Assembly: GCF_022879575.1 (NCBI RefSeq)
Contig: NZ_CP084260.1
Location: forward strand, 186,001 to 250,000
From: Caballeronia sp. SL2Y3
GTDB taxonomy: Bacteria; Pseudomonadota; Gammaproteobacteria; Burkholderiales; Burkholderiaceae
Length of the DNA: 64,000 bases
Direction of reading: 5' to 3'
The position numbers and the translations under genes are program-made. The notes under the pieces were generated by a model. It worked only from the letters and a program-made list of their open reading frames with translations, was not told where the DNA came from and ran no database searches. Each line of letters opens with the position of its first letter. Position 1 is the first letter of the stretch. Below are positions 35,528 through 47,557 of this stretch, one piece after another.

Positions 35528-36034
35528 ATGGTTGTCGCCGTGTACCCGGGAACATTCGACCCGCTGACGCGCGGGCATGAAGACATCGTGCGGCGCGCAT
35601 CGAGCATTTTCGATACGCTGGTCGTGGGCGTGGCCGACAGCCGCGCGAAGAAGCCGTTCTTCACGCTGCAGGAGCGGCTCGATATCGCGCATGACGTGCT
35701 CGGGCATTATCCGAACGTGCAAGTGAGCAGCTTCACCGGGCTACTGAAGGACTTCGTGCGCAAGAACAACGCGCGCGTGATCGTGCGCGGCCTGCGCGCC
35801 GTGTCGGACTTCGAATACGAGTTCCAGATGGCCGGCATGAACCGCTATCTGCTGCCCGACGTCGAGACGATGTTCATGACGCCGTCGGATCAGTATCAAT
35901 TCATCTCGGGCACCATCGTGCGCGAGATCGCGCAACTCGGCGGCGACGTCAGCAAGTTCGTGTTCCCTTCCGTCGAGAAGCGGCTGACCGACAAGGTCGC
36001 GGCTGTTCCTCAAAAGGATCCCGCCGCGCCGTAA
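35528..36034 (+). CDS. coaD: Phosphopantetheine adenylyltransferase
   Basis: This 168-residue enzyme makes dephospho-CoA from 4'-phosphopantetheine and ATP. The nucleotidyltransferase motif [16 protein letters not shown] lies at residues 6-21 with its T/HxGH elements. The C-terminal [10 protein letters not shown] near 126 completes the signature. The length agrees with the family. The adjacency rsmD-coaD is conserved in proteobacteria. AAAAGAGGAG stands before the ATG. Confidence 0.96.
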   Translation: MVVAVYPGTFDPLTRGHEDIVRRASSIFDTLVVGVADSRAKKPFFTLQERLDIAHDVLGHYPNVQVSSFTGLLKDFVRKNNARVIVRGLRAVSDFEYEFQMAGMNRYLLPDVETMFMTPSDQYQFISGTIVREIAQLGGDVSKFVFPSVEKRLTDKVAAVPQKDPAAP

Positions 36035-36058
36035 GCATGAGCATGAGCGCCGCGTTGC

Positions 36059-36409
36059 TCACTCCGGCGAGCCGTGCTTGTTTGCCGCTTTGGCGAATGC
36101 CTCGGCGAGCCTGTCGAAGTGACGTAGCGCGCCGGGCGTCAACTCGATCTGCTTGCGGCGCGCGTCTTCGGTATCGGTGAGGACGATCCAGCCCTTCTCG
36201 CGCATCGACGCGATGCGCGCGTGCAGCGTCGCGGGCGATCCGAACTGGCTCTGCGCCATCATGTCCCGCACGGAAAGACGCGCTTTCTGCTGACTCATGC
36301 GCGCGACGAATTCAAGGATGCGCTCCTCCAGCGGATCGAGCGCGGGCAAGCCGCGCAACGCTTCGGCGAACTGAAGAAATCGGAGATAGATATCGGCGGG
36401 GCGGGTCAC
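36059..36409 (-). CDS. MarR-like winged-helix protein
   Basis: This 116-residue protein has a single winged-helix domain. LDPLEERILEFVARMSQQ, LSVRDMMAQSQFGSPATLHARIASMREKGWIVLTDTEDARRKQIELT are the recognisable DNA-binding elements. It resembles MarR regulators but is shorter. Its target is unknown. It lies convergent to coaD, with the membrane protein gene at 36502 running the other way. Confidence 0.75.
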   Translation of the reverse strand: MTRPADIYLRFLQFAEALRGLPALDPLEERILEFVARMSQQKARLSVRDMMAQSQFGSPATLHARIASMREKGWIVLTDTEDARRKQIELTPGALRHFDRLAEAFAKAANKHGSPE

Positions 36410-36501
36410 GCCTGTGCTTCATCCAGTGTGATGGCTCGATCCGCGTCAACCGCGTGAGCTAAGATGAGCCGATAACAACGGGTGGCGGCCATTCTACTCC
36501 C

Positions 36502-37071
36502 ATGTCCAATCTGCGCTTGCACGTCGTCTCCGTGGTTGGCACAGCGGCCGTGTTCGTGCTGTCTTTGTGGCTCAATGAGCGCGTCTTCACGCACACCGAG
36601 TTCGTGCGGGGCGTCAACTGGATCTATCTGCCGTCGGGCGTGAGGCTGTTCAGTACGCTTCTTTTGGGCGGCGACGGCGCGCTCGGCTTGCTGATCGCGA
36701 GCTGGCTCGTCGATTTCTTCTACTTCTTTCCGCACGACCCGGTGCGAGCGTTCGCCGGGGGCATCATCGCGACGGTCGCGCCGTATGCGGTGTATCGGCT
36801 GGCGCGCGAGCGGTACGGGCTCAAGGCGTCATTGGCGAATCTCACCGCGAACCGCCTGTTGATTCTCGCGCTCGCTTATTCGATTGCGAATCCGCTTTTG
36901 CATCACATCTGGTTTGCGCTGCGCGGGGACACGCAGAATATCGTCGAGCGGTTTTTCGTGATGGTCGCTGGCGATCTGGCCGGCGCGTTGATTGTGCTGT
37001 ACGCCGCGAAAGCCTTGCTGGCCATCGTGTTCAGACACGGGCTGCCTCGCGGAGAACGGCTCGAAGACTAG
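36502..37071 (+). CDS. Integral membrane protein, MASE1-like
   Basis: This 189-residue protein has about five to six membrane helices and carries the pattern NWIYLPSGVRLFSTLLLGGDGALGLLIASWL, which resembles MASE1 sensor membrane domains. It has no attached catalytic domain. Function is unknown; it may be a stand-alone sensor domain or a transporter-like protein. A winged-helix gene lies divergently upstream, and possible control by that protein is inference. Confidence 0.7.
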   Translation: MSNLRLHVVSVVGTAAVFVLSLWLNERVFTHTEFVRGVNWIYLPSGVRLFSTLLLGGDGALGLLIASWLVDFFYFFPHDPVRAFAGGIIATVAPYAVYRLARERYGLKASLANLTANRLLILALAYSIANPLLHHIWFALRGDTQNIVERFFVMVAGDLAGALIVLYAAKALLAIVFRHGLPRGERLED

Positions 37072-37084
37072 CGCCGACGCGCCG

Positions 37085-37288
37085 CTATGGGCGGTGATGC
37101 AAGAAAGCGTTCGGAGAGAGCAGGGACAGCATGATGACCACGACCCAAAACGTCCAGAACACGACATACAGCGTGCTGCCGAGGGCGGTGAGCGTGCACT
37201 TGCGGTTCGACAACGTGATCACGGTGAACCATGCCACTCCGGGTCGACGGCACGTGGCGCATCCGACGAGACGGGGAAGCGCAAGCAT
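37085..37288 (-). CDS. Possible small membrane protein (67 aa)
   Basis: This 67-residue ORF has one hydrophobic helix (TLYVVFWTFWVVVIMLSLLSP) and a Cys pair (CATC) near the N terminus. From codon 18 onward the third codon positions are nearly all G or C, as in real genes of this genome. An AAGAG site lies six bases upstream of the ATG; GTG at 37237 is an alternative start. I recognise no family. It may be a genuine unannotated gene. Confidence 0.45.
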   Translation of the reverse strand: MLALPRLVGCATCRRPGVAWFTVITLSNRKCTLTALGSTLYVVFWTFWVVVIMLSLLSPNAFLHHRP

Positions 37289-37472
37289 AAGTCGCTCTTA
37301 CAGTGATGAATAGCGGCAGAACGAAGCCGGAAATCGATATGAAATCTATAACGATCCGGCCGCGCGACGGGCGCTCTTAATTCACTGCTGCTTTACGGCG
37401 AGAGCCCGCCAAAGCTGAGGGTCGGCGCGCTGTTCGCAATCGAGCACACCGGCGAGCCACGCGCCAGCGCGC

Positions 37473-37478
37473 TATAAT
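37473..37478 (+). promoter_or_regulatory. -10 box of the ferredoxin gene
   Basis: TATAAT lies at 37473-37478, 33 bases upstream of the ferredoxin start, followed by a T-run TTTTTT. No good -35 box is visible at 17 bases, so an activator may be needed. Confidence 0.45.
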
Positions 37479-37492
37479 CGCTTGTTTTTTAA

Positions 37493-37768
<276 letters not shown>

Positions 37769-37771
37769 CGC

Positions 37772-38842
37772 TTAACCGCCGATCAGTTCTTCGAGCGCAG
37801 CCGTCAGCGCATCGCATTCGGCGTCCGTGCCGATGGAAATACGCAAATGCTGGTCGATGCGCGGCAGCTTGAAGTGCCGCACGAAAATCTCCCGCTGCCG
37901 GAGCGCGGCGGCGAGGGCGGCGGCATCGTGAGCGGGATGCTTCGCGAACACGAAGTTGGCCGCCGAAGGCACCACGTCGAATCCCAGGCTTTGCAAGCGC
38001 GCGTTCAGCCTTTCGCGGCTCGCCACGACCTTGCTGCAGCTTTCCTCGAACCACGCGCGATCTTCGTACGACGCGAGCGCCGCCGCTTGGGCGAGCCGAT
38101 CGAGCGGATACGAATTGAAGCTGTCCTTCACGCGCGTCAGCCCTTCGATCAGCGCCGCATCGCCGAACGCGAAGCCCACGCGCATGCCCGCGAGCGAGCG
38201 CGCCTTCGATGTCGTCTGCACGACGAGCAGGTTCGGATACGTGTCGATCAAGCTCACGGCGGATTGCGCGCCGAAATCGACATACGCCTCGTCGATGATC
38301 ACCGGCACGTCCGGATTCGCCTTCAACAACGCTTCGATGTCCGCGAGCGGCAGCGCGCGGCCGGTCGGCGCGTTCGGGTTCGGCAGCAGCACGCCGCCGT
38401 TCGGCGCGCCGTACGCGTCGATATCGACGGCGAAAGCGGCATCGAGCGGAATCGTCTCGTACGCGACGCCGTATAGCTGCGCGTAGACCGGATAGAAGCT
38501 GTACGTGATATCGGGAAAGCGGATCGGCAGGTCGCGCTTGAGCAGCGCCTGGAATGCATGCGCGAGGACTTCATCGGAACCGTTGCCCGCGAAAACCTGC
38601 TCGACGCGCACGCCGTGGTGCGCGGCCACCGCCTCGCGCAGCGCGCGGGCCGTCGGATCGGGATACTTGCGCAGCGACGCGCCGTCCTCGCCGAGTTCGC
38701 GGCGGATCGCCTCGACCACGCGCGGCGACGGCGGATACGGATTTTCGTTCGTGTTCAGCTTGATCGGATGCGTCAGCGCGGGCTGCTCGCCCGGCACATA
38801 CGGCGTCAGACGGTGAACGATATCGCTCCAGAAACGGCTCAC
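37772..38842 (-). CDS. hisC: Histidinol-phosphate aminotransferase
   Basis: This 356-residue class I PLP enzyme transfers an amino group to imidazole acetol phosphate in histidine synthesis. The N-terminal [14 protein letters not shown] is typical of HisC. The PLP Lys lies in [18 protein letters not shown] near residue 217. It is not inside a his operon, so it may be a second HisC copy or act on another amino acid. It lies on the same strand as pth and is convergent with the ferredoxin gene. Confidence 0.92.
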   Translation of the reverse strand: MSRFWSDIVHRLTPYVPGEQPALTHPIKLNTNENPYPPSPRVVEAIRRELGEDGASLRKYPDPTARALREAVAAHHGVRVEQVFAGNGSDEVLAHAFQALLKRDLPIRFPDITYSFYPVYAQLYGVAYETIPLDAAFAVDIDAYGAPNGGVLLPNPNAPTGRALPLADIEALLKANPDVPVIIDEAYVDFGAQSAVSLIDTYPNLLVVQTTSKARSLAGMRVGFAFGDAALIEGLTRVKDSFNSYPLDRLAQAAALASYEDRAWFEESCSKVVASRERLNARLQSLGFDVVPSAANFVFAKHPAHDAAALAAALRQREIFVRHFKLPRIDQHLRISIGTDAECDALTAALEELIGG

Positions 38843-38862
38843 GTTGGGCTCCGGATTCGTGG

Positions 38863-39465
38863 TCAGGAAGTGCGGTGCAGGTTCATCATCGCGCGCTCGG
38901 TCTCGCCCGCGACGACGAAAGGCATGACGGCGAGCGCGCGCTCGATGGACTGGTCGATGACGTCCTGCTCCTCGCGGCGCGGCGGCTTCAGCACGAAATT
39001 CGCGACGTCCGGCTTCGCGCCCGTCCGCGCGCCTTCCGGAATCAGATCGCGCGGATGCCCGATGCCGATGCGCAAGCGCCAGTATTGCTGCGACGACAGA
39101 TGCGCCGAAATGTCCTTGAGCCCGTTGTGGCCGCCGCTGCCGCCGCCGAGCTTCATCTTGACGGTGCCGGGCGGAAGGTCGAGTTCGTCGTGCGCGACGA
39201 GAATCTCGTCGGGCAGGATCTTGAAGAATTGCGCGACCGCAACCACCGACTGGCCTGAGCGATTCATGAACGTCTGCGGTTCCAGCAGGTGAATCTCCTG
39301 GCCGTGCAGACGCCCTTTGCCGTAGTGCCCGTGAAAGCGCCGTTCCTCGCGCAGCGTCGCGCCGGCATCGCGCGCCAGTTGATCGACGAACCAGAAGCCC
39401 GCGTTATGGCGCGTCGCCGTGTATTCGGCGCCCGGATTGCCGAGGCCAACGATCAGCTTGATCAT
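38863..39465 (-). CDS. pth: Peptidyl-tRNA hydrolase
   Basis: This 200-residue esterase releases peptides from peptidyl-tRNA that has dropped off ribosomes. The N terminus [25 protein letters not shown] carries the catalytic His at residue 20. The conserved [15 protein letters not shown] and [28 protein letters not shown] complete the family signature. The order rplY-pth is the usual bacterial pairing, here with a terminator between them. Confidence 0.96.
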   Translation of the reverse strand: MIKLIVGLGNPGAEYTATRHNAGFWFVDQLARDAGATLREERRFHGHYGKGRLHGQEIHLLEPQTFMNRSGQSVVAVAQFFKILPDEILVAHDELDLPPGTVKMKLGGGSGGHNGLKDISAHLSSQQYWRLRIGIGHPRDLIPEGARTGAKPDVANFVLKPPRREEQDVIDQSIERALAVMPFVVAGETERAMMNLHRTS

Positions 39466-39505
39466 GTCGAATCGTCGCGAGCCGCAGCCCGCGTGTTGTC
39501 ATGCC

Positions 39506-39540
39506 AAAAAAAACCCGCCGGGGCTTGCACACCGGCGGGT
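39506..39540 (-). terminator. Terminator of rplY
   Basis: ACCCGCCGG (39513-39521) pairs with CCGGCGGGT (39532-39540) over a ten-base loop. Read on the minus strand it is followed by eight T residues. It sits between rplY and pth. Confidence 0.85.
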
Positions 39541-39604
39541 CACGTCGACCGTTCCGTGAACGGATCGAGAGGATACTACAGCGCCGTCAGGCACCTTGCG
39601 AAGC

Positions 39605-40222
39605 TTAGGCAGCCGGCGTTTCGCCTTCCGCTGCGTCGCCTGCCGCATCCGACTGCTTCGCAGCCGGCACGGTCGCCGATGCCACCACCGGGTTTTCCGC
39701 CTCGACGTGCGCGGTCAGCGCGACGCCCTTCGGCAGCGCGATGTCCTTCGCGTGCATCGTCTGGCCGGCTTCGATCTTCGCCAGATCGATTTCGAGGAAT
39801 TCCGGCAGGTCGCCCGGCAGGCATTCCACTTCCAGTTCGGTGACGACGTGCGAGATCACGGCGCCCGCCAGCTTCACAGCCGGATTCGTTTCCTGGTTCA
39901 TGAAGTGCAGCGGCACCTTGGTGTGCAGTTTCTTCGTCGCATCGACGCGCTGGAAATCCACGTGCAGCACCAGTTGCTTGAACGGGTGATATTGCACGTC
40001 GCGCAGCAGCACTTGCTGCGAGTTGCCACCGACTTCCAGGTCGAGAATCGACGAATGGAACACTTCCTTCTTCAGGGCGTGCCACAGGGCGTTGTGGTCG
40101 AGCTCGACCAGTTGAACGTCCGCGTTACCGCCATACACGATACCCGGGGTCTTGCCCGAGTTACGCAGGCGGCGGCTCGCACCCGTACCTTGCTTGCTAC
40201 GCTCGAAAGCGACGACTTTCAT
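39605..40222 (-). CDS. rplY: 50S ribosomal protein L25/Ctc
   Basis: This 205-residue protein is the long CTC form of L25, which binds 5S rRNA. The N-terminal L25 domain (about 1-95) contains [23 protein letters not shown]-terminal beta domain (about 100-185) follows, and the tail is Ala-Glu-rich. The length is typical of betaproteobacteria. It is followed by a strong terminator before pth and lies downstream of prs on the same strand. Confidence 0.95.
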   Translation of the reverse strand: MKVVAFERSKQGTGASRRLRNSGKTPGIVYGGNADVQLVELDHNALWHALKKEVFHSSILDLEVGGNSQQVLLRDVQYHPFKQLVLHVDFQRVDATKKLHTKVPLHFMNQETNPAVKLAGAVISHVVTELEVECLPGDLPEFLEIDLAKIEAGQTMHAKDIALPKGVALTAHVEAENPVVASATVPAAKQSDAAGDAAEGETPAA

Positions 40223-40289
40223 CTTTGACTCCTATAACTGCCCGCGACCAGGCAGGGAAACCGGGATCATCGAAATAGACGATCCCATA

Positions 40290-40322
40290 ACAAACGGCGC
40301 GAACCTTCGTACGTTCGCGCCG
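40290..40322 (-). terminator. Terminator of prs
   Basis: CGGCGCGAAC (40295-40304) pairs perfectly with GTTCGCGCCG (40313-40322) over eight bases. The minus-strand sequence then runs TTTGTTATG. It separates prs from rplY. Confidence 0.75.
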
Positions 40323-40369
40323 ATCATGCAAGAACGCGAAGCCCGAGCCTCGCGTGTATTGCCAATGCT

Positions 40370-41323
40370 TTAGCCTTCGGCGAAGAGCGACATCACCGAG
40401 TCGCCGCGCCGGATGCGGGAGAACGTCTCCGCGAGCAAGCCTGCGCTCGTCAGCGGACGAATCTTCGGACATGCCAGCGATTCCGCCGACAGCGGAATGG
40501 TGTCCGTGACGACGAGTTCGTCCAGTTGCGACGCCGTGAGGCGCTCCGCGGCGCCACCCGACAGGACCGGATGCGTGGCGTAGGCGAAAACCTGCTTCGC
40601 GCCGCGATCCTTCAACACTTGCGCGGCCTTGCACAGCGTGCCGGCGGTATCGACCATATCGTCCATGATGACGCAGGTGCGGCCTTCGACTTCACCGATG
40701 ATGTTCATCACCTCGGCGACGTTCGCCTTCGGACGGCGCTTGTCGATGATTGCCAGATCCGTGTTCATCTGCTTGGCGAGCGCGCGGGCGCGCACGACGC
40801 CGCCGACGTCCGGCGACACGATCAGCAGATGATCATGGTTCTGCTTGCGCAGATCGCCGAGCAAAACGGGCGTGGCGTAGATGTTGTCGACGGGAATGTC
40901 GAAGAAACCTTGAATCTGGTCGGCGTGAAGGTCCATGGTGATCACGCGATCGACGCCGGCAATTTCCAGCATGTTCGCGACGACCTTCGCCGAGATGGCC
41001 ACGCGCGCGGAACGCGGACGGCGGTCCTGGCGCGCATAGCCGAAATAGGGGATGGCTGCGGTGATCCGGCCTGCGGATGCGCGCTTGAGCGCATCGACCA
41101 TGATCATGAGTTCCATCAGGTTATCGTTCGTCGGTGCGCAGGTGGACTGAAGAACGAATACGTCTTTGCCTCGCACGTTTTCCTGGATCTCGACCATGAT
41201 CTCGCCGTCGGAGAAACGGCTGACCATCGCTTTGCCGAGAGGGATTCCTAGGATCTTGACGACTTCCTGAGCAAGCGCCGGATTTGCGTTGCCAGTAAAA
41301 ACCATCAGGCCGTCACTGCTCAT
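40370..41323 (-). CDS. prs: Ribose-phosphate pyrophosphokinase
   Basis: This 317-residue enzyme makes PRPP from ribose-5-phosphate and ATP for nucleotide, histidine and tryptophan synthesis. The N-terminal [18 protein letters not shown], the [14 protein letters not shown] signature near 131 and the PRPP-binding [13 protein letters not shown] near 219 are all present. The start is ATG at 41323; a longer in-frame reading runs through the tRNA-Gln gene and is false. The tRNA-Gln gene lies 47 bases upstream on the same strand. Confidence 0.96.
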   Translation of the reverse strand: MSSDGLMVFTGNANPALAQEVVKILGIPLGKAMVSRFSDGEIMVEIQENVRGKDVFVLQSTCAPTNDNLMELMIMVDALKRASAGRITAAIPYFGYARQDRRPRSARVAISAKVVANMLEIAGVDRVITMDLHADQIQGFFDIPVDNIYATPVLLGDLRKQNHDHLLIVSPDVGGVVRARALAKQMNTDLAIIDKRRPKANVAEVMNIIGEVEGRTCVIMDDMVDTAGTLCKAAQVLKDRGAKQVFAYATHPVLSGGAAERLTASQLDELVVTDTIPLSAESLACPKIRPLTSAGLLAETFSRIRRGDSVMSLFAEG

Positions 41324-41370
41324 CGTGCACCTGTCTGCGGCTGGAGGCGTGAGGAAAACGCGAGAAAGAA

Positions 41371-41447
41371 TGGCAGGGGAGGAAGGACTCGAACCCTCGC
41401 ATGCCGGAATCAAAATCCGGTGCCTTGACCAACTTGGCGACTCCCCT
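41371..41447 (-). tRNA. tRNA-Gln (anticodon TTG)
   Basis: The minus strand folds as a full cloverleaf. Acceptor AGGGGAG pairs with CTCCCCT. The anticodon loop ATTTTGATT within CCGGATTTTGATTCCGG presents TTG. The T-arm reads GAGGGTTCGAGTCCTTC. CCA is encoded at the 3' end (41371-41373). It lies between ispE and prs on the same strand, as in other Burkholderiales. Confidence 0.97.
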
Positions 41448-41502
41448 ACACTTAACCTTGAATCTTGCCGGGAAGTGTAGGACATACCCGACAAAACTAA
41501 AT

Positions 41503-42384
41503 CTATGACGCGAAAGCGAAGAGAGGATGAGAATCCAGACTGCTTGTCACCACGCTCTTCCAGCTTGCCGGCAGCTTGGCTTGCGCCAACTCCGCTTCGG
41601 CCTGGCTGGGGAAAGCGGCGAACACGCTTGCTCCAGATCCGGTCATTCGCGCCGGTGCGAGATTGGAAAACCACTCGAGCACCTTTGCAACTTCCGCGTA
41701 CTTTTCTGCAACTACAGCCTGCATGTCGTTCCGACCGAAGCTGTCTGGCCAGTTAGTGTCTGACCTTTGCTGTGCAAGAAAGTCCATGATTGTGGCGACT
41801 TCCGTATTCCGTGTCAAGCTTTTTTCGGAGAAAATCGCCGCGGTCGGAACGTGCACAGCGGGCGTGACTACCAGGAAGAAGCGTTTCGGCAGTTTGACCG
41901 CCTGCAGCGCCTCGCCCACACCCTCTGCAAATGCATTTTGCCCGAAGACAAAAAACGGCACGTCCGCGCCGAGTTGCAGGGCGAGATTCTGCAGAGTTTC
42001 ACGCGAAAGGTCAACTCCCCATAGACGATTCAACGCCAAAAGAGTCGTCGCCGCGTCGGAACTTCCTCCGCCGAGACCCGCGCCCATGGGCAGACGTTTG
42101 TCGATCTCGATCTCAACGCCATAGCCGCTGCCCGTGTGCTTCTGGAGCAATCGGGCGGCCCGCACGACGAGATCGTCGTCCTCGGCCACGCCGGGCACCT
42201 CGGACTTGCGCGTCACGACGCCGTCTTCTCGGCGCTTGAAGTGAAGGACATCGCCCCAGTCGAGCAGCTGAAAGACGGTTTGCAGCTCGTGATAGCCATC
42301 CGGACGACGGCCCGTGATGTGCAAGAACAGATTCAGCTTCGCGGGCGCGAGGCAATCGCGCATCGAATCATTGGAAGAAGACAT
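41503..42384 (-). CDS. ispE: 4-diphosphocytidyl-2-C-methyl-D-erythritol kinase
   Basis: This 293-residue GHMP kinase phosphorylates an intermediate of the MEP isoprenoid route. The N-terminal [24 protein letters not shown] is a family signature. The ATP-binding [21 protein letters not shown] lies near residue 95. A C-terminal GHMP motif, [13 protein letters not shown], lies near 256. It is 18 bases downstream of lolB on the same strand, and tRNA-Gln follows; this is the conserved lolB-ispE-tRNA-Gln-prs order. Confidence 0.95.
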   Translation of the reverse strand: MSSSNDSMRDCLAPAKLNLFLHITGRRPDGYHELQTVFQLLDWGDVLHFKRREDGVVTRKSEVPGVAEDDDLVVRAARLLQKHTGSGYGVEIEIDKRLPMGAGLGGGSSDAATTLLALNRLWGVDLSRETLQNLALQLGADVPFFVFGQNAFAEGVGEALQAVKLPKRFFLVVTPAVHVPTAAIFSEKSLTRNTEVATIMDFLAQQRSDTNWPDSFGRNDMQAVVAEKYAEVAKVLEWFSNLAPARMTGSGASVFAAFPSQAEAELAQAKLPASWKSVVTSSLDSHPLFAFAS

Positions 42385-42402
42385 GCGGCAGGCAAGAAGG
42401 CG

Positions 42403-43038
42403 TTACTGGTCGATGACGAGCTTGATGTCGAGCGGCGGCTCGCTGCGCGTGAGATTGATGCGCTTGACGCCGGCGGCAGGCGGCTCGGCATAGGCCAGGT
42501 AGTCGATCGTCCAGCCGTCCTGCTTGATTTCCTTGGGACGGCCGGTGTTCGATTCGGGGTCGAGCGTCGTCTCTGCGCGCGATGTCGGCGCCGCCGACGG
42601 TTGCAGCCAGTAGCGCAAGCCTTCGACGGGCAGCGCGAAGCCGAGCGCGTTGCGCATCAGATCCGAGACGTTGTCCGCGTTGAGCGGCTGGCGGTTCGGC
42701 AATTCGAGCGTCGCGAGGGAAGGCGAGGACGTGACGATCGCCATGGTCTGCCCGAGCGGATTACGTAACTGAAGCGTGACCGTATCGCCCGTTTCCTGCC
42801 AGTCGAAGTTGCCGTAGGCGTTACGCGCGACGCCGTTCTGATCGACGTACTGCACGGCGAAGCGCCCGTGGTACATGCGGCTCGTCTGCGTCGCGAGCGA
42901 TGTCGAGCCTTCCGACGTAGTCGGCAGGCGCGGTTGAAGGGCACAGCCGGACAGAACGAGCGCGGCGGCCGCCGCGAATCCGAGCGCGCAGCGCCGCGCC
43001 CCGGGACGCTTCGCGCCGGCGAAGAAGTCGAATGCCAT
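42403..43038 (-). CDS. lolB: Outer-membrane lipoprotein insertion protein LolB
   Basis: This 211-residue lipoprotein receives lipoproteins from LolA and inserts them in the outer membrane. The lipobox LSGC places the lipidated Cys near residue 32. The mature part holds YHGRFAVQYVDQNG and a concave beta-barrel pattern, and QDGWTIDYLAY near 170. The start at 43038 overlaps the upstream TPR gene stop by one base (TAATG). A longer in-frame reading has no signal sequence. Confidence 0.9.
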   Translation of the reverse strand: MAFDFFAGAKRPGARRCALGFAAAAALVLSGCALQPRLPTTSEGSTSLATQTSRMYHGRFAVQYVDQNGVARNAYGNFDWQETGDTVTLQLRNPLGQTMAIVTSSPSLATLELPNRQPLNADNVSDLMRNALGFALPVEGLRYWLQPSAAPTSRAETTLDPESNTGRPKEIKQDGWTIDYLAYAEPPAAGVKRINLTRSEPPLDIKLVIDQ

Positions 43039-44894
43039 TAGAGATCGTTCACCTGAAGTCGTTTCAGCGTTTTGACGAGCGTATCGTTGCCCGGTTCGAG
43101 CTTCTGAGCCTGCCGCCACGTAGCGCGCGCCTGGTCCTGCTGGCCGGACTCCCACTGCACTTCGCCGAGATGCGCGCCGATTTCCGCGTTCGGCTGAAGG
43201 TCATAAGCATTCTTGAGGATCTTCTCAGCTTCGGCTGCGTTTCCTTGGCGGAAGCGCGCCCAGCCGAGACTGTCCATGATGAACGCGTCGTTCGGCGCGA
43301 GCGATACCGCCTTCTCGATCAGATGCACCGCTTCGTCGAGCCGCTGATTCCGGTCGACGAGCGAGTACCCGAGCGCGTTGTACGCCTGCGGATTGTTCGG
43401 TTGCGTGCGCATCAGCGTGCGCAGTTGCGTTTCCATCACGTCGTAGTGGCCGTTCTTTTCGGCGGCCATCGCGTAGTCGTACACGAGGTCGGGATCGTCC
43501 GGAAACGCGGCGACCGCCTTCGCCAGATTTTCCTCGGCTTCCTTATAGCGATGCGCTTCGAAGAGAATCGCGGAATCGGTGCGCGCGAGAAGCGCGAGAT
43601 CGCGCGGATCCGAGCTTTGCAGGCTGTTGATGAGCGCCCGCGCATCGTCCACCTTGCCCTGCTTCGCAAGCAATTGCGCCCGCGTGATCTGCGCGGGCAA
43701 ATACTGCTGGCTCGTGCGCGGAATCTTGTCGAGCCACTGCGCGGCGGCGGCTTCATCCTTCTGTTCGAGCGCGAGCTGCGCGAGATAGATATACGCCTGA
43801 CCGGGGTCCGCGCCCGGCGTGCTTTCGGCAGCCTTCGCGTACTGATTTAGATAGTCCTTCGCCTTGTCGAACTGCTTCTTCTGGATGTCGATGAGCGCGA
43901 GCGCCATCAACGGCGTCAGGTCCTTCGAATCGTTCTTGCGCATGATTTCGAACTGCTTCTGCGCGTCGTCGAGCCGGTCGGACGACAGATACAGTTGCGC
44001 GAGCGCGAGCCGCGCATCATGCGACTTAGGGTTCTTTGCCAGATACTGCTCGAACGAAGCGATGCCTTCCGCGCGCTCTTGCGGCCCCATGCGCGCGAGC
44101 GTCAACGCAGCGGGCAGATAATCGGGCCGCAATTGCAGCGCCTTTTCGAGCGATGCCTTCGCGCCCGGCTGATCGTCCGCGAGCAATTGCTGACGCGCGA
44201 TCGCGAGTTGCGCTTCCGGGCGATCGCGGTCGTTCGCGGTGAGATCCTTCAGCACGTTGAGGCCGCCCACGCGATTCGGGCCGCGCGCCAGCAGCGCTTG
44301 CAGCGACAGAAGCGCCTCGCCGCGCTGCTCGGGCGACACCTTCGCGAGTTCGCGCTCGAGCGTGGGCTTCGCGTCGTCGGGCTTGCCCGCAACGATCAGA
44401 AGCGATGCGCTCAACTGCGCCGCGCGCTCCGAATGCGGCGCGAACTGCTGCCAGAGTTGCGCGGACGTGAGCGCGTCGTTCGGGCTTTGCGCGGCAATCG
44501 CGATTTCGGTCGCGCGTTGAGCGAAGCGCGGATCGTGCGTGTCGCGGGCGAGCGAGAGGTAAGTCTGGAAAGCGGGCGCGGGCTGTCCGCGCTGCAATGC
44601 CACTTCGGCGGCCAGCACCTGAAACACGATCTGGCTCGATACGGCCACGTTCGGCAGGTCTTGTTGCTCCGCGCCGCTGACGGGCGCGGTCAGCGCGTCG
44701 GCGGCGGTTTGCACAGCGGAATCGTCGTCGCCTGGAACGGGCGTCGCGTTGGGCGACTGCGCATGCGCGGGTGCAAACGCGAGTGCGGCGAGTGCCAGCG
44801 CCACCGCGCCGGCGGCGCGGGACATTGGCATCGCGAACGATTGCGTCAAGCCGGCCTGACGCTTCGCAAACAGCTTCATGACGAACGAGTTCAT
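43038..44894 (-). CDS. TPR-repeat periplasmic protein
   Basis: This protein of about 618 residues has a signal peptide (cleavage near AFAPAHA, residue 43) and many tetratricopeptide repeats. Examples are [35 protein letters not shown] and [41 protein letters not shown] proteins are scaffolds for multi-protein complexes. Position upstream of lolB, translationally coupled, suggests a role at the cell envelope. The exact role is unknown. ATG 44879 is a possible alternative start. Confidence 0.85.
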   Translation of the reverse strand: MNSFVMKLFAKRQAGLTQSFAMPMSRAAGAVALALAALAFAPAHAQSPNATPVPGDDDSAVQTAADALTAPVSGAEQQDLPNVAVSSQIVFQVLAAEVALQRGQPAPAFQTYLSLARDTHDPRFAQRATEIAIAAQSPNDALTSAQLWQQFAPHSERAAQLSASLLIVAGKPDDAKPTLERELAKVSPEQRGEALLSLQALLARGPNRVGGLNVLKDLTANDRDRPEAQLAIARQQLLADDQPGAKASLEKALQLRPDYLPAALTLARMGPQERAEGIASFEQYLAKNPKSHDARLALAQLYLSSDRLDDAQKQFEIMRKNDSKDLTPLMALALIDIQKKQFDKAKDYLNQYAKAAESTPGADPGQAYIYLAQLALEQKDEAAAAQWLDKIPRTSQQYLPAQITRAQLLAKQGKVDDARALINSLQSSDPRDLALLARTDSAILFEAHRYKEAEENLAKAVAAFPDDPDLVYDYAMAAEKNGHYDVMETQLRTLMRTQPNNPQAYNALGYSLVDRNQRLDEAVHLIEKAVSLAPNDAFIMDSLGWARFRQGNAAEAEKILKNAYDLQPNAEIGAHLGEVQWESGQQDQARATWRQAQKLEPGNDTLVKTLKRLQVNDL

Positions 44895-44978
44895 GGAAAT
44901 CCAGACGATGTTTCGGTCGATTGTAACGCGGTCGCTAAAATACCGGCACAACCGCTGAAGCAAGTCTCTCTCCAGAAA

Positions 44979-45809
44979 ATGCCCGAACTTCCGGAAGTCG
45001 AAGTCACCCGCCGGGGAATCGAACCCTACGTCGCGGGAAGGCGCGTCGAGCATGTCGACGTTCGCACGCCCGCGCTGCGCTGGCCCATCCCGAAGCATCT
45101 CGCGAAGACGCTCGGGCATCTGAAAATCGAGAAGGTCGAGCGGCGCGGCAAGTATTTGTTGTTCGAGACCGCCGAAGGCTGGCTCATCGTTCATCTCGGG
45201 ATGACCGGGACGCTGCGCGTGCTGCGCAACGTGCCGCGGCCGCCGGACGCGGCGAAGCACGATCACGTCGATCTGATCTTCGACGAATTCATTCTGCGTT
45301 TTCGCGATCCGCGTCGCTTCGGCGCGATTCTCTGGCATCCGCGCGAAGACGGCGACGTGCTCGCGCATCCGCTGCTTGCGAGTCTGGGCGTCGAGCCGTT
45401 CTCGCCAGAGTTCTCGGGCGCGCTGCTGTTTCGCGAGACGCGCGGGCGCAAGGTCTCGGTGAAGCAGGCGCTGCTCGCGGGCGGCATCGTCGTGGGCGTC
45501 GGCAACATTTATGCGTCGGAGAGCCTCTTCCGCGCGGGCATCCGGCCGACGACCGCCGCTGGCCGCATCTCGCTCGTGCGCTACGATCTGCTCGCGGATG
45601 CGGTGCGCGTGACGCTCGCCGCGGCCATCGACAAAGGCGGCAGCACGCTGCGCGATTTCGTCGGCAGCAATGGCGAATCGGGATACTTTCAGCTCGACTA
45701 CTTCGTCTATGATCGCGCGGGTCTGCCGTGCCACGTCTGCGGCACGGCGATCCGCCAAATCGTCCAGGGACAGCGTTCGACTTACTTTTGTCCGCGCTGC
45801 CAACGCTAA
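44979..45809 (+). CDS. mutM: Formamidopyrimidine-DNA glycosylase
   Basis: This 276-residue enzyme excises 8-oxoguanine and other oxidised purines. The catalytic N-terminal Pro-Glu of [16 protein letters not shown] is intact. The H2TH region and the C-terminal zinc finger [24 protein letters not shown] complete it. It is 5 bases upstream of mutY, its partner in the oxidised-guanine repair system, and divergent from the TPR gene. Confidence 0.96.
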   Translation: MPELPEVEVTRRGIEPYVAGRRVEHVDVRTPALRWPIPKHLAKTLGHLKIEKVERRGKYLLFETAEGWLIVHLGMTGTLRVLRNVPRPPDAAKHDHVDLIFDEFILRFRDPRRFGAILWHPREDGDVLAHPLLASLGVEPFSPEFSGALLFRETRGRKVSVKQALLAGGIVVGVGNIYASESLFRAGIRPTTAAGRISLVRYDLLADAVRVTLAAAIDKGGSTLRDFVGSNGESGYFQLDYFVYDRAGLPCHVCGTAIRQIVQGQRSTYFCPRCQR

Positions 45810-45814
45810 ATCCG

Positions 45815-46872
<1,058 letters not shown>

Positions 46873-46876
<4 letters not shown>

Positions 46877-47523
46877 AGCAGTTGATGGTGCTGCATGTAG
46901 TGATGCACGACGTCGATGCGCGCGCCCGCGTCGAGCAGTTCCATCAGCTTCTGGCGGGAGCGCATGGGAATCGGCAGGATTTCCGAGAGCCGGTTGGAGA
47001 CCCACGTGGGATCGTCCAGCAGAAACGGCTCGATGAACGGCAGGTTCTCCGGCTCGCGCGTCTTGATGGCCTCGATGATCCGTTCGAGCACTTCCGCGCA
47101 CGCGCCGAACTTGGCGAGCGCCTCCGCGCCTTGCAACGGCCGGTCGTCGCCATATAGCTCGGCGGTGCCGACGAGCAGATTGCTCGCCTCCACGCGATGC
47201 GAAAGCAGCCGGAACCGCTCCGTGCCGCGCGCCTGCACGAGCAGCAGCCCGAAGGTATCCACATCGCATTCGATGATTTCCGCGAGACAGCCCACGTTCT
47301 CGGGCACCGACGGCTCACCCGGCGACGCGATCTCGTGCCCGCTCTTCAGAAGACACACGCCGAACGGCGTCTTTTCGCGCAGGCAGCCGCGCGCCATGTC
47401 GAGATAGCGCGCCTCGAAGATCTTGAGCGGCAGAAGCCCGCCGGGGAAAAGCACCGTGTGCAGCGGAAACAGCGGCACGTCGAAGAGAACGGGATTCGCG
47501 GGATTCGCGGGATTCGAGGACAT
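46873..47523 (-). CDS. LON-domain substrate-binding protein
   Basis: This 216-residue protein consists of a Lon N-terminal substrate-binding domain without ATPase or protease parts. The motif DVPLFPLHTVLFPGGLLPLKIFEARYLDM begins near residue 16. The N terminus has three repeated NPA units, from a nine-base tandem repeat at 47491-47517. Function is unknown; related proteins act as adaptors. It lies upstream of the rapZ gene on the same strand group. Confidence 0.85.
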
Positions 47524-47557
47524 CGCACCCCTCCAGGGTGGACCGCCTGCGCGGCGA

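Noticed and set aside
40261..40286. Second inverted repeat GGGATC/GATCCC after prs as a riboswitch
   Set aside because: It is short and matches no riboswitch family; more likely part of the prs-rplY spacer structure.
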